Assembly (NCBI RefSeq): GCF_011601345.1 | Contig: NZ_JAAORB010000002.1 | Span: 62,001-126,000, forward strand | Reading direction: 5' to 3' | Source: Roseovarius gahaiensis | GTDB taxonomy: Bacteria; Pseudomonadota; Alphaproteobacteria; Rhodobacterales; Rhodobacteraceae | Length of the DNA stretch: 64,000 nt | Shown here: positions 18,867 through 28,546 of the stretch, one piece after another | Numbering within the stretch: position 1 is the first letter of the stretch | Layout of the letters: the number at the start of each line of letters is the position of its first letter | The notes under the pieces: model-generated | Database searches by the model: none | Told to the model about the DNA's origin: nothing | What the model saw: only the letters and a program-made list of their open reading frames with translations | Translations under genes and position numbers: made by a program

Positions 18867-19474
18867 TCGATGTGGATGACCTGAATGTTTCACGTGAAAC
18901 AGTAGAACGTCTAAAGCTCTACGAAGCCCTTTTACACAAGTGGAATCCTCGGATTAATCTTGTGTCGCAAGCCTCCCTAAAGGAGTCATGGAATCGGCAT
19001 ATTCTAGACTCCATGCAAATCTACGGGCTTGCGCAACACCCTGTTGATCACTGGGTCGACATCGGGTCTGGGGGTGGTTTTCCTGGACTTGTCATCGCAA
19101 TCATGGGCGTTGAGAAAAAATCACCCGTAAATGTAACCTTGGTAGAAAGCGACACCCGTAAATGCGCCTTCTTGCGTAGCGTTGTTCGCGAAACAGGAGC
19201 GCCAGCGACCATAATTAATGATCGCGTCGAAAATATTCCACCGCTGGAAGCCGATGTCGTATCCGCCAGGGCTTTGGCCGACCTTTCGAGCTTACTTGGT
19301 TATGCGGAGCGACATCTTAATCAATCCGGCATAGCAATCTTTCCAAAAGGCGCGTCTTGGACAAAAGAGCTGACACTTGCACAAAGCACGTGGAATTTCA
19401 GCCACCAGGTTGTTAAAAGTAAAACAGAAGCTGGCCCCGTTATTTTGACCATTGCAGGAATAAATCGTGTCTGA
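18863..19474 (+). CDS. rsmG: 16S rRNA (guanine527-N7)-methyltransferase RsmG
   Basis: 203 residues. It methylates G527 of 16S rRNA using S-adenosylmethionine. The SAM-binding motif is [17 protein letters not shown] near residues 65-80, and [20 protein letters not shown] follows. The start overlaps the mnmG stop as ATGA, and the end overlaps parA by 8 bases. Residues 8-13 (NVSRET) are encoded by the second parS site, so part of the protein sequence is fixed by a DNA element. Confidence 0.96.
   Translation: MIDVDDLNVSRETVERLKLYEALLHKWNPRINLVSQASLKESWNRHILDSMQIYGLAQHPVDHWVDIGSGGGFPGLVIAIMGVEKKSPVNVTLVESDTRKCAFLRSVVRETGAPATIINDRVENIPPLEADVVSARALADLSSLLGYAERHLNQSGIAIFPKGASWTKELTLAQSTWNFSHQVVKSKTEAGPVILTIAGINRV
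18886..18901. promoter_or_regulatory. parS centromere site 2 (inside rsmG)
   Basis: TGTTTCACGTGAAACA, a perfect 16-bp parS palindrome, identical to site 1 and 1890 bases from it. It lies in frame within rsmG codons 8-13. Confidence 0.95.
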
Positions 19475-20276
19475 CCCAACCCGCCCTCACGGCCCCAAAA
19501 TTATCGCCATTGCAAACCAAAAAGGCGGCGTGGGTAAAACGACGACAACGATCAATCTTGGTGCGGCACTGGCTGAGGCGGGGCAGCGTGTGCTGATTGT
19601 TGACCTAGATCCGCAGGGAAATGCATCAACAGGCCTTGGCATTGAGCCCGATGAAAGAGAATACACGACATACGAATTGCTGCTGGAAGAGATTAAACTG
19701 TCTCAGGTTGTCCAAGATACGGAAATTGAAAATCTACGTATTGTGCCTGCGACCGTTGATCTTAGCTCCGCCGATATCGAGTTGATTTCAAATGAAAAAA
19801 GAAGCTACCTTTTGCATGATGCCTTACGGCAAGCGGATATGGATAGATATGAATTGGACTACATTCTGATTGATTGTCCTCCGTCGCTCAATCTATTGAC
19901 CGTAAATGCGATGGTCGCGTCCCATTCTGTTCTTGTGCCGTTGCAGAGCGAATTTTTTGCGCTTGAGGGTCTGTCACAATTAATGCTGACCATCCGGGAA
20001 GTCCGTCAATCGGCAAATCCAAACCTCAGAATTGAAGGGATTGTTTTGACGATGTTTGATGCTCGGAATAACCTGTCGACACAGGTTGAGCAGGACGCGC
20101 GCGACAACCTTGGTGACCTGGTGTTTCAAACCCGAATCCCTCGTAATGTGCGAGTAAGTGAGGCGCCTTCGTATGCGCTGCCTGTTTTGCAATATGACAG
20201 TACCTCCAAAGGGGCGCAGGCCTATCGAGCTTTGGCCGACGAATTGATGACAAACCAGAGCCGCGTAGCTGCATAA
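19467..20276 (+). CDS. parA: Chromosome partitioning ATPase ParA
   Basis: 269 residues. ParA forms the DNA-bound gradient that moves the ParB-parS complex away from the pole. The deviant Walker A is KGGVGKTTTTINLGAALAEA (residues 17-36 region), with DLDPQGNASTGLG (Walker A') and LIDCPPSLNLLTVNAM (Walker B). It starts with GTG at 19467, overlapping the rsmG end by 8 bases; this start gives the usual [11 protein letters not shown] leader. Confidence 0.97.
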   Translation: MSDPTRPHGPKIIAIANQKGGVGKTTTTINLGAALAEAGQRVLIVDLDPQGNASTGLGIEPDEREYTTYELLLEEIKLSQVVQDTEIENLRIVPATVDLSSADIELISNEKRSYLLHDALRQADMDRYELDYILIDCPPSLNLLTVNAMVASHSVLVPLQSEFFALEGLSQLMLTIREVRQSANPNLRIEGIVLTMFDARNNLSTQVEQDARDNLGDLVFQTRIPRNVRVSEAPSYALPVLQYDSTSKGAQAYRALADELMTNQSRVAA

Positions 20277-20295
20277 TACAATAAGGAACGTGACC

Positions 20296-21207
20296 TTGGC
20301 CGATAAGAAATCCAAGCAACGCGGACTGGGGCGCGGACTATCTGCGCTTATGGCCGATGTAAACGAAGCCGCCCCGGAATCAGAGGATGGTTCCATAACT
20401 GCAGACCGGGTCGTGCCGATTGAAAAAATCACCCCGAACCCAGACCAGCCTCGACGCAGTTTTGATCAATCTGCCTTGGATGATCTTGCGGCTTCGATCA
20501 AGGAAAAGGGCATTATTCAGCCTTTGATCGTCCGCGCCAAGGCTGGCAAGGATGGCGAGTTCGAGATTGTCGCAGGGGAACGCCGCTGGCGTGCTGCGCA
20601 AAAGGCAAAACTACATAACATACCAATTTTGGTGCGGGATTTCACCGATATTGAGGTTCTCGAAGTCGCGATTATTGAGAACGTCCAGCGGGCCGACCTT
20701 AATCCAGTCGATGAGGCTGCCGGATATAGCCAGCTTATGGAAAAATTCGGCCACACGCAGGAAAAACTCTCCGAAGTTCTTGGCAAAAGCCGCAGCTATA
20801 TCGCCAATGCAGTTCGACTTCTGTCCCTTCCGGCTGAAGTGCAAACTTATCTGAGCGAAGGCAAACTGTCGGCAGGTCATGCCCGCGCGTTAATCACGTC
20901 CAACGACCCAGCGGGACTTGCGCGTGAGGTGATCAAGAAAGGCCTGTCAGTCAGGGAAGCAGAGAAGCTTGCCAAGAAGCCGGTAGGGACTAACACTGCC
21001 GAAAGCGGAAAGGCTAAGACAAGCAAATCGCCCTCCAAAGATGCTGACACAAAAGCGCTTGAAGGGGATTTGGCGGCGAATTTGGGAATGAAAGTGTCCC
21101 TAAACCATAAGCCAGGACAAGAAAAAGGTCAGATGACCATCAGCTATGATAACTTGGAAGACCTAGACACCCTGTGTCGTATCCTGACGTCTAATAATCC
21201 GGCCTAG
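20296..21207 (+). CDS. parB: Chromosome partitioning protein ParB
   Basis: 303 residues. ParB binds parS and spreads as a CTP-dependent clamp. The N terminus has the ParA-contacting GLGRGLSALM. The CTP-binding ParB/Srx domain has KITPNPDQPRRSF, VAGERRWRAA and IIENVQRADLNPVDEA. An HTH follows (VLGKSRSYIANAVRLLSLP), then the C-terminal dimerisation domain. The start was set at TTG 20296, 8 bases after AAGGA, giving MADKKSKQRG; a GTG 6 bases earlier is only 2 bases from that ribosome site. It overlaps the convergent DUF454 gene by 17 bases. Confidence 0.96.
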   Translation: MADKKSKQRGLGRGLSALMADVNEAAPESEDGSITADRVVPIEKITPNPDQPRRSFDQSALDDLAASIKEKGIIQPLIVRAKAGKDGEFEIVAGERRWRAAQKAKLHNIPILVRDFTDIEVLEVAIIENVQRADLNPVDEAAGYSQLMEKFGHTQEKLSEVLGKSRSYIANAVRLLSLPAEVQTYLSEGKLSAGHARALITSNDPAGLAREVIKKGLSVREAEKLAKKPVGTNTAESGKAKTSKSPSKDADTKALEGDLAANLGMKVSLNHKPGQEKGQMTISYDNLEDLDTLCRILTSNNPA

Positions 21208-21544
21208 TCCAGATAAAAAGTAAAACGCAGCACAAAACGAGCGCCTGAATACCCAGAATAATGGTTTTCACGCCCATAATAACCGACAAGCCGAAAACGG
21301 CGGCAATGGCGATTGTCGATATTCGTTTGACGCGCGCGTTGATCGCGCCCCGATCCTGCCAATCCGTTATGGCGGGTCCGAACTGCGGATGGGATAAAAG
21401 CCAGTTATGCAGTCGCTCTGAGGAGCGCGCAAAGCAAAATGCCGCCAGAAGCATAAATGGCACCGTGGGTAACAGCGGTAAAATAACACCAAGCATCCCA
21501 AGCCCGACACAGACGAGCCCTATTGTCGCCCAAAGAAACCGCAT
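21191..21544 (-). CDS. YbaN family (DUF454) inner-membrane protein
   Basis: 117 residues with three or four hydrophobic segments. The signature LGMLGVILPLLPTVPFMLLA at about residues 18-37 is diagnostic for DUF454/YbaN, and FARSSERLHNWLLSHPQFG follows. The function is unknown. It lies 3 bases after the hemW stop on the same strand, so it may be the last gene of the rph-rdgB-hemW unit. Confidence 0.88.
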   Translation of the reverse strand: MRFLWATIGLVCVGLGMLGVILPLLPTVPFMLLAAFCFARSSERLHNWLLSHPQFGPAITDWQDRGAINARVKRISTIAIAAVFGLSVIMGVKTIILGIQALVLCCVLLFIWTRPDY

Positions 21545-21547
21545 GAC

Positions 21548-22705
21548 CTAACCCCCGATGAGTTCGCGTAGCACAGAATTCAAGACAATGCGCCCCCGTT
21601 GCGTGGCCCTGACGGTTGTATCTGTCAGTTCGATCAGACGTAAATCTTCCAAGTAGGCCATACGATCTTGCGGTAAATCTTGGCCAGCCATCCGAATATA
21701 CCGGTGCCGGTCGATACCGCCGGTCACCCGCAAGCCCATCATCAGGTATTCGTCGGCCTGATCACACTGTGCAATAACGCCGCGCCGTTTTTCGCCGTTT
21801 CCAGCCTCAACAGCCTGAAGCCAGCGTTCGGGGTTTGACCAGGCTTCGGTTGCATGGCGTTGATCCTGCATGGTGATCCGCCCGTGGGCGCCGGGGCCAA
21901 TGCCCGCATAATCCCCATAATGCCAATAGATCAGGTTATGTCGCGATTCCGCGCCGGATTTGGCATGGTTTGACACTTCATAGGCTCCAAGACCTGCGGC
22001 TTCGCATATCTCTTGTGTGGTATCATACATATCGGCGGCAAGGTCGTTCTCGGGCAAACCACGCAAGCCGCCCTTGTCGTATCGATCGCCAAACGCGGTT
22101 CCAGGTTCGATGGCTAGCTGGTAAAGTGACAAGTGATCAATGGCCATGGAAAGCGCTTCACGCAACTCAGCGCGCCATGCGTCTAGCGTTTGATGTTGGC
22201 GTGCGTAAATCAGGTCAAAACTGACACGATCAAAGTTTTTCCTTGCGATATCAAAGGCTTGGATGGCTTCAGATACTGAATGTATGCGGCCCAACCGCCT
22301 GAGATCATCGTCATTCAGCGCCTGAATGCCCATCGAAATCCGGGATACGCCGCCTTGTGCAAAGGCGCGAAAGCGTCCGGCTTCGACAGATCCGGGGTTA
22401 GCCTCAAGCGTGACTTCCAAATCATTGGCCGTGGGCCAGGATTTGCGCACATGTTCCAAAATCTTGGCAACAACGTCGGGATCCATCAAGCTTGGCGTGC
22501 CGCCACCAAAGAATACTGATGACAAAACCCGATCCGGCAGTGCCTCGGCATATCGATCAATTTCGGCCAAATAGGCTCTTAACCAGAGGTAATGATCAAT
22601 TTCTCGCGCAACATGACTGTTGAAATCGCAATAGGGGCATTTGGCCTCGCAAAACGGCCAGTGGATGTACAGGCCAAAGCCACCATGTTGCCAATCCTCA
22701 ATCAA
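21548..22705 (-). CDS. hemW: Radical SAM heme chaperone HemW
   Basis: 385 residues. HemW binds heme and delivers it to target proteins; it was formerly annotated as an anaerobic coproporphyrinogen oxidase. The radical-SAM cluster motif CEAKCPYC sits at about residues 19-26 and is followed by DFNSH, the HemW form rather than the HemN CxC form. [12 protein letters not shown] follows at about 65. The C-terminal domain is the HemN_C type. It overlaps rdgB by 8 bases. Confidence 0.94.
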   Translation of the reverse strand: MIEDWQHGGFGLYIHWPFCEAKCPYCDFNSHVAREIDHYLWLRAYLAEIDRYAEALPDRVLSSVFFGGGTPSLMDPDVVAKILEHVRKSWPTANDLEVTLEANPGSVEAGRFRAFAQGGVSRISMGIQALNDDDLRRLGRIHSVSEAIQAFDIARKNFDRVSFDLIYARQHQTLDAWRAELREALSMAIDHLSLYQLAIEPGTAFGDRYDKGGLRGLPENDLAADMYDTTQEICEAAGLGAYEVSNHAKSGAESRHNLIYWHYGDYAGIGPGAHGRITMQDQRHATEAWSNPERWLQAVEAGNGEKRRGVIAQCDQADEYLMMGLRVTGGIDRHRYIRMAGQDLPQDRMAYLEDLRLIELTDTTVRATQRGRIVLNSVLRELIGG

Positions 22706-23306
22706 AACAACCCTTTACCAGTTTGGCAAACGCATCTGCGCGATGGCTGATCTTGTTCTTTTCCCACCGGTCCATTTCGCCGAACGTCATCTCATATCCC
22801 TTGGGTTGGAAAATTGGATCATATCCATGCCCTTCGTCGCCGCGCATGGGCCATACGATTTGACCTTCCACCGTTCCGGGGAACACTTCATAATGGCCGT
22901 CCGGCCACGCCAGAACAAGCGTGCAACAGAAACGCGCGGCCCAAGGTTGCGGGGTACCGCTTTCACGCAGTCTGTCGTGGGTTTTTCCCATGGCCATGAT
23001 AAAATCGCGGCCTTTGTCTGTTTCGGCCCAATTCGCGGTATAAACGCCCGGCGCACCATCTAGCGCATCAACCTCGATCCCCGAGTCATCCGATAACGCG
23101 GGTAGCCCGGTTGCCTTGGCCGCTGCATGGGCCTTGATCCGCGCATTGCCAACAAAAGTGGTCTCGGTTTCGTCTGGTTCGCTCAGCCCTTTTTCTGCTG
23201 CGCCGACCACGTTCACGCCGTAGGGCTCCAGCAAATTGGCGATTTCTTCCAGCTTGCCCGCGTTATGGGTTGCCACCAGTAGGGTATCGCCGCTGAATTC
23301 ACGCAT
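22698..23306 (-). CDS. rdgB: RdgB/HAM1 family non-canonical purine NTP pyrophosphatase
   Basis: 202 residues. It removes ITP, dITP and XTP from the nucleotide pool. The motif [16 protein letters not shown] is at the N terminus, and the active-site [19 protein letters not shown] is near residue 70. The C terminus has [19 protein letters not shown], a conserved family feature. It overlaps rph by 8 bases upstream. Confidence 0.96.
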   Translation of the reverse strand: MREFSGDTLLVATHNAGKLEEIANLLEPYGVNVVGAAEKGLSEPDETETTFVGNARIKAHAAAKATGLPALSDDSGIEVDALDGAPGVYTANWAETDKGRDFIMAMGKTHDRLRESGTPQPWAARFCCTLVLAWPDGHYEVFPGTVEGQIVWPMRGDEGHGYDPIFQPKGYEMTFGEMDRWEKNKISHRADAFAKLVKGCFD

Positions 23307-24015
23307 TCGTTGCGGCCTTTTGTGCGCTGACCAGTTCGGAAACCCCTTTTTCCGCCAGATCCATTAACTGGTTCATCTGGTCACGGTTATAGGTGGCACC
23401 CTCTGCGCTCATTTGAACTTCGATCAATTGCTTGCTGCCGGTCATGATGAAATTGCCGTCAACGCCGGCCTCACTGTCTTCGGGGTAATCCAGATCCAGA
23501 ACAGGCTGCCCAGCATAAATGCCGCAGGAAACAGCCGCGACAGGGTCAACCAAAGGATCACTTAGGATATCCCCAGCTTTGATCAACTTGTTGACCGCAA
23601 GGCGCAGGGCAACCCACCCCCCGGTAATTGCGGCACAGCGGGTGCCACCATCGGCCTGAATCACATCGCAATCCACGGTTATCTGACGTTCGCCAAGCGC
23701 AACGCGGTCCACCCCGGCGCGCAGGCTGCGCCCGATCAGCCGTTGGATTTCCACGGTTCGCCCACCTTGCTTGCCCGCCGTAGCCTCGCGCCGCATCCGT
23801 GACGACGTTGAACGCGGTAGCATACCATATTCGGCGGTGACCCAGCCAAGCCCAGCACCTTTCAGAAACGGCGGAACGCGGGGCTCAAGGCTGGCGGTGC
23901 ACAGCACATGGGTATCTCCCACACGGATCATGCATGATCCTTCTGCATGTTTCGTGACATCAGTCTCGATTGAAACTGCGCGCATTTCACTTAAGTTTCT
24001 ACCCGAAGGCCGCAT
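23299..24015 (-). CDS. rph: Ribonuclease PH
   Basis: 238 residues, the normal length. This phosphorolytic exonuclease trims tRNA 3' ends. The N terminus [12 protein letters not shown] and the conserved [14 protein letters not shown] and [12 protein letters not shown] motifs are all present. The start is ATG 24015, preceded by AAGGGA on the minus strand; the longer frame to 24096 is not conserved. It heads rph-rdgB-hemW and is divergent from hrcA. Confidence 0.97.
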   Translation of the reverse strand: MRPSGRNLSEMRAVSIETDVTKHAEGSCMIRVGDTHVLCTASLEPRVPPFLKGAGLGWVTAEYGMLPRSTSSRMRREATAGKQGGRTVEIQRLIGRSLRAGVDRVALGERQITVDCDVIQADGGTRCAAITGGWVALRLAVNKLIKAGDILSDPLVDPVAAVSCGIYAGQPVLDLDYPEDSEAGVDGNFIMTGSKQLIEVQMSAEGATYNRDQMNQLMDLAEKGVSELVSAQKAATNA

Positions 24016-24135
24016 GTGATATCCCTTTTTAATCTTCATGCCGGGGATACAGCCGGCACGCCGCAGATAGCAACCCCGATTGACCTTTTGCCTCACGCGT
24101 CTTTAATGACACAGGAAAGCGAACACGCCAAAGAT

Positions 24136-25200
24136 ATGACCGATACAGGTAAAATTCTGGAGGAAATGAATGACCGCTCACGCGAGGTGTTTCGTCGTGT
24201 CGTTGACTCCTATCTTCTGTCCGGTGCGCCGGTTGGGTCGCGCTCGTTAACCCGCGATTTCAGCGAAAAGGTAAGCGCGGCCACGATCCGCAACGTCATG
24301 CAGGATCTGGAATACCTGGGTCTGTTGGAAAGTCCGCATATCAGCGCGGGGCGTGTTCCCACGCAACAAGGCTTGCGCATGTTCGTTGATGGTCTGCTTG
24401 AGGTCGGTGATCTGCAAAGCGACGATCGCCAGAAAATAGATGCCACCCTTGGCAGCAATTCACAGGATGTGTCGGGTATTTTGGATCGGATCGGCTCCGC
24501 GTTGTCGGGGGCGACGCAAGGCGCGTCCTTGGTTCTGGCGCCGAAACATGAGGCCCCGATCAAGCATATCGAGTTCGTGAGCCTTGCCCAAGATCGCGCG
24601 CTTGCGGTTCTGGTTTTTGGGGATGGCCATGTGGAGAATCGTATTTTCACGCCTCCGCCGGGTCAGACGCCCAGCTCGATGCGCGAAGCGGCCAACTTCC
24701 TGAACGCTTTGGCCGAAGGGCGGACCCTGTCTGAACTGCAGACCGTGATAACCCGCCAGATAAAAGACCGACGCCAAGAGATCGACAAACTGGCGCAAGC
24801 GTTGGTGAAAAGCGGCCTTGCCGTCTGGGATGACGAGGGTGCCAATTACGAACGCCTGATCGTCCGGGGGCGTGCGAATCTGTTGGGCGATGAGGCCCAA
24901 GAAGAAGACCTTGAACGTATCCGGACACTGTTTGACGACCTCGAACGCAAGCGTGATATCGCTGAATTCCTCGAACTTGCGGACGAAGGCGAAGGTGTGC
25001 GCATTTTTATTGGCTCCGAGAACAAACTTTTCTCACTTTCGGGTTCCTCTCTGGTGGTGTCTCCTTATATGAACGCTGACCGAAAGATCATTGGCGCGGT
25101 GGGTGTGATCGGCCCCACGCGCCTCAACTACGGTCGGATTGTTCCGATCGTGGATTATACGGCACAGCTGGTTGGCAAACTGATCGCCGACCGCAGTTAG
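24136..25200 (+). CDS. hrcA: Heat-inducible transcription repressor HrcA
   Basis: 354 residues from ATG 24136. HrcA represses groESL-type operons by binding the CIRCE element and is itself activated by GroEL. The N-terminal winged helix is seen in EMNDRSREVFRRVVDSYL and SAATIRNVMQDLEYLGLLE. The dimerisation and inserted domains follow, and GLRMFVDGLLEV is conserved near residue 85. Neither candidate start (24106 or 24136) has a strong ribosome site; 24136 gives the nine-residue leader typical of relatives. It is followed by grpE after 9 bases. No CIRCE repeat was found upstream, so it may not autoregulate here. Confidence 0.94.
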   Translation: MTDTGKILEEMNDRSREVFRRVVDSYLLSGAPVGSRSLTRDFSEKVSAATIRNVMQDLEYLGLLESPHISAGRVPTQQGLRMFVDGLLEVGDLQSDDRQKIDATLGSNSQDVSGILDRIGSALSGATQGASLVLAPKHEAPIKHIEFVSLAQDRALAVLVFGDGHVENRIFTPPPGQTPSSMREAANFLNALAEGRTLSELQTVITRQIKDRRQEIDKLAQALVKSGLAVWDDEGANYERLIVRGRANLLGDEAQEEDLERIRTLFDDLERKRDIAEFLELADEGEGVRIFIGSENKLFSLSGSSLVVSPYMNADRKIIGAVGVIGPTRLNYGRIVPIVDYTAQLVGKLIADRS

Positions 25201-25209
25201 AGGTGAGAC

Positions 25210-25770
25210 ATGGCAGAGCCTAAGAACGACGACTTTCTTGACGATATTGAGCAGGCCGAGGCCGAAGAGCAGGCGATCTCTGAGGAAGAAATCCTTAATG
25301 AAGACGCCGAACTGGAAGCGCTTCGCGCCGAGCGTGACGCGTTACAAGACAAATTCATGCGCGCGTTGGCCGATGCCGAAAATGCCCGTAAGCGCAGTGA
25401 AAAAGATCGCCGCGAAGCAGAAAATTACGGCGGTTCCAAACTGGCCCGTGACATGTTGCCCGTCTACGACAACATGAAACGTGCGCTTGGTTCTGCGACC
25501 GATGAACAAAAGCAGGTATCGGCGGCATTGATCGAAGGTATCCAGTTAACGCTTCGCGAGTTGGTCAACGTTTTTTCCAAGCACGGAATTACGCCAATCA
25601 CACCCGAGGTCGGCGATAAGTTTGACCCGCAGCAACACGAAGCCATGTTCGAAGCCCCGGTGCCCGGCACCAAAGCAGGCGAAATCATTCAAGTTTCTGC
25701 CGAAGGCTTCATGCTGCACGATCGCATCCTGCGCCCTGCGCAGGTTGGTGTGTCGTCGAACCCCGGCTAA
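25210..25770 (+). CDS. grpE: Nucleotide exchange factor GrpE
   Basis: 186 residues. GrpE exchanges ADP for ATP on DnaK. An acidic N-terminal tail leads into a long coiled-coil helix with RALADAENARKRSEKDR at about residues 52-70. The C-terminal beta domain has the signature GVSS after HDRILRPAQV. It forms an operon with hrcA. The last four bases overlap the convergent mutS. Confidence 0.97.
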   Translation: MAEPKNDDFLDDIEQAEAEEQAISEEEILNEDAELEALRAERDALQDKFMRALADAENARKRSEKDRREAENYGGSKLARDMLPVYDNMKRALGSATDEQKQVSAALIEGIQLTLRELVNVFSKHGITPITPEVGDKFDPQQHEAMFEAPVPGTKAGEIIQVSAEGFMLHDRILRPAQVGVSSNPG

Positions 25771-28409
25771 GGTTCGTTGGCCAAGCCTTTCAGTTCATAG
25801 ATCAGGTCAAGCGCTTCGCGCGGCGTCAGCTCATCGGGCAGGACGCGCGCCAAGCGCTTGTCCAATTCCGACTCCTGCGTCGGTCGCGGTGCGGGCGTTG
25901 GTGTCGCCGAAAACAATGGTAGATCATCAATCAGTGCTTTTTGCGCGGTTCCGCCTTCGCGCTCGCCTTTTTCAAGTGCGTCCAGAACGACGCGCGCGCG
26001 CTCGACCACCGCATCGGGTAGGCCGGCCAATTTGGCCACCTGAACCCCGTAGCTTCGATCGGCTGCGCCGCGCCGCACTTCGTGCAGGAAAATCACCTGT
26101 CCGTCATGCTCTTTGACGGTCACTGTGGCGTTCTCAACCCGGTCCAGCTTGTCGCTGAGGTTCGTCATTTCATGGTAATGCGTTGCAAACAAGGCGCGGC
26201 TTCCGTTGACATTGTGCAGATGCTCCAACGTGGCCCAAGCAATCGACAGCCCGTCATAGGTGGCGGTGCCCCGCCCGATTTCATCCAGTATCACCAGTGC
26301 CTGATCATCCGCTTGATTCAGGATCGCAGCAGTTTCAACCATTTCCACCATGAAGGTTGAACGCCCACGCGCCAGATCATCGCTTGCGCCAACCCGGCTG
26401 AACAATTGACTGACCATACCGATATGTGCGGCCTTGGCGGGCACATAGCTACCCGCCTGCGCGAGCAACGCAATCAGCGCGTTTTGCCGCAAAAAGGTGG
26501 ATTTACCGGCCATGTTGGGGCCAGTTAGAAGCCAGATATCGCTCCCCTGCCCCAACTGGCAGTCATTGGCGATAAACGGCTCTCCGGTCTTGCGCAGGGC
26601 TTGTTCCACCACCGGGTGCCGCCCGCCTTGGATGTTCAGGGCATGGCTTTCGTCGACGTGGGGCTTGCACCAGTTTTCACCGCGCGCCAAATCGCCCAAG
26701 GCGGTCGTCAAATCCAGTTCTGCCAGTGCGCGTGCTGTTTGTGAAATATGTGCCGAGGCGCCCAGAATAGCCTCTTTCAAGCTGTCGTAGAGCCGTTTTT
26801 CGATGTCCAGTGCCCGGCCACCGGCATTCAGAATCTTGGTTTCCATTTCGCTGAGCGGTACAGTGGTGAACCGCACCTGATTGGCCGTGGTCTGGCGGTG
26901 TTTGAATGTCTCGTTCAGCGGGGCCGATAGCATTTTCTCGGCATGGGTTGCTGTGACTTCGACAAAATAGCCCAATACGTTGTTATGCTTGATCTTCAGG
27001 CTTTGGATTCCGGTCAGGTCTTGATATTCGCTTTGCATCCCTGCAATAACACCGCGCCCCTCGTCCCGCAGCTTTCGCGCCTCGTCTAACTCAACGTCAT
27101 AGCCGGGTGCGATAAAGCCGCCATCGCGCGCCAATAACGGCGGTTCCGCAACCAGCGCCTGATCCAGCAGGTTTAACAAGTCTTCGTGTCCGGTCAGATC
27201 GCTGGCCGCGTCTTTCATCAGGCGCGGCATGTCATTGTTGGTCGCAAGGGCTGCAATTTCCACCGCTTGGGTCAGCCCATTGCGAATTGCGGCCAGATCA
27301 CGTGGCCCGCCTCTGTCCAGTGACAAGCGCGACAATGCCCGATCCAGATCAGGCACCTTGCGTAGGGCATTGCGCAAATTATCACTGAATCGAGACTGTT
27401 CTACCGAAAAGCCAACAGCATCCAGCCGATCCTGCACCACGCTTAAAACCTGACTGGGACTAGACAGGCGCCGTTCCAGCAAGCGGCCCCCGCCAGCGGT
27501 TACGGTTCTGTCTACCGCTAACAGTAGCGAACCTGCTTTTCCGCCGGTTAGTGCGCTCGTGATCTCTAGATTACGCCGCGTAGCAGCATCTATTTGCATC
27601 ACGCGACCCTGTGCCTCGCGCTGGGGCGGGCGCAGCAACGGCAGCTTGCCCTTTTGCGTTATGTCCAGATAGTCCACGATTGCGCCCATCGCGGCCAGTT
27701 CGGGGCGGGTGAATTGTCCATAGGCCTCTAACGTGCCGACTTTGAACAACTCGCACAGCCTTTGCTCGCCGCCCGCACTGTCAAAGGCGGCGCGCCCCAG
27801 TTCGGTGCTGGACGCGCCGGATTCAGTCACGATTTCACCCAAAACCGCCTCATCGCCCTCGGCCAACACCACCTCGGACGGGGCCAGCCGCGCCAGTTCG
27901 GGGCCCAGCCGAACCTCGGCCAGTGGCATCACGCGGAAACTGCCGGTCGAAATATCCACCCAAGCCAGCGCGCCTTCGCCGCGGACACGGGCGAAACTGG
28001 CTAGATAATTGTGCCGCCGCGCATCGAGCAGGCTTTCTTCGGTCAATGTGCCGGGAGTGACCAGCCGCACAACACCCCGCTTGACCACAGATTTGGAGCC
28101 GCGTTTCTTAGCCTCTTCGGGGCTTTCCATCTGCTCGCAAACCGCGACGCGAAATCCCTTGCGGATCAGAGTCAGCAGGTAGTTTTCCGCTGCATGCACA
28201 GGCACCCCGCACATCGGGATATCGTCGCCCTGATGCTTGCCGCGTTTGGTCAGGGCGATGTCCAGCGCCTCGGCGGCTGCCACGGCATCGTCAAAGAACA
28301 GCTCATAGAAATCGCCCATCCGGTAAAACAGAAGCGCCCCCGGATACTCGGTCTTGATATCAAGGTACTGCGCCATCATCGGCGTGACATTGGTTTTGGC
28401 GGTATTCAC
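25767..28409 (-). CDS. mutS: DNA mismatch repair protein MutS
   Basis: 880 residues, full length. MutS recognises mismatches and starts repair with MutL. The N-terminal mismatch-binding domain has the Phe-x-Glu motif in FYRMGDFYELF (around residue 30-40). The lever and clamp domains follow. The ATPase has Walker A LTGPNMAGKSTFLRQ near residue 620 and DEIGRGTATYDGLSIAWA. No frameshift was seen. It is divergent from maeB. Confidence 0.98.
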   Translation of the reverse strand: MNTAKTNVTPMMAQYLDIKTEYPGALLFYRMGDFYELFFDDAVAAAEALDIALTKRGKHQGDDIPMCGVPVHAAENYLLTLIRKGFRVAVCEQMESPEEAKKRGSKSVVKRGVVRLVTPGTLTEESLLDARRHNYLASFARVRGEGALAWVDISTGSFRVMPLAEVRLGPELARLAPSEVVLAEGDEAVLGEIVTESGASSTELGRAAFDSAGGEQRLCELFKVGTLEAYGQFTRPELAAMGAIVDYLDITQKGKLPLLRPPQREAQGRVMQIDAATRRNLEITSALTGGKAGSLLLAVDRTVTAGGGRLLERRLSSPSQVLSVVQDRLDAVGFSVEQSRFSDNLRNALRKVPDLDRALSRLSLDRGGPRDLAAIRNGLTQAVEIAALATNNDMPRLMKDAASDLTGHEDLLNLLDQALVAEPPLLARDGGFIAPGYDVELDEARKLRDEGRGVIAGMQSEYQDLTGIQSLKIKHNNVLGYFVEVTATHAEKMLSAPLNETFKHRQTTANQVRFTTVPLSEMETKILNAGGRALDIEKRLYDSLKEAILGASAHISQTARALAELDLTTALGDLARGENWCKPHVDESHALNIQGGRHPVVEQALRKTGEPFIANDCQLGQGSDIWLLTGPNMAGKSTFLRQNALIALLAQAGSYVPAKAAHIGMVSQLFSRVGASDDLARGRSTFMVEMVETAAILNQADDQALVILDEIGRGTATYDGLSIAWATLEHLHNVNGSRALFATHYHEMTNLSDKLDRVENATVTVKEHDGQVIFLHEVRRGAADRSYGVQVAKLAGLPDAVVERARVVLDALEKGEREGGTAQKALIDDLPLFSATPTPAPRPTQESELDKRLARVLPDELTPREALDLIYELKGLANEP

Positions 28410-28546
28410 ATTTGCCCCCGGTTTGGTTGCCGCAGACCTTACAAAGCCAAGGCTTTGCCGAAAACCCGAAAACCGATGCGCAGTTGAGGCTGGCGCAAAC
28501 CCTCGCTATGGAGGGAAAAACCGAACAAATGACACAAGGCCGCGAC

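Noticed and set aside
24016..24135. CIRCE element upstream of hrcA
   Set aside because: No TTAGCACTC-N9-GAGTGCTAA-like repeat is present; a TTGACC/TTAATG pair (24080-24108) is too weak to call a promoter.
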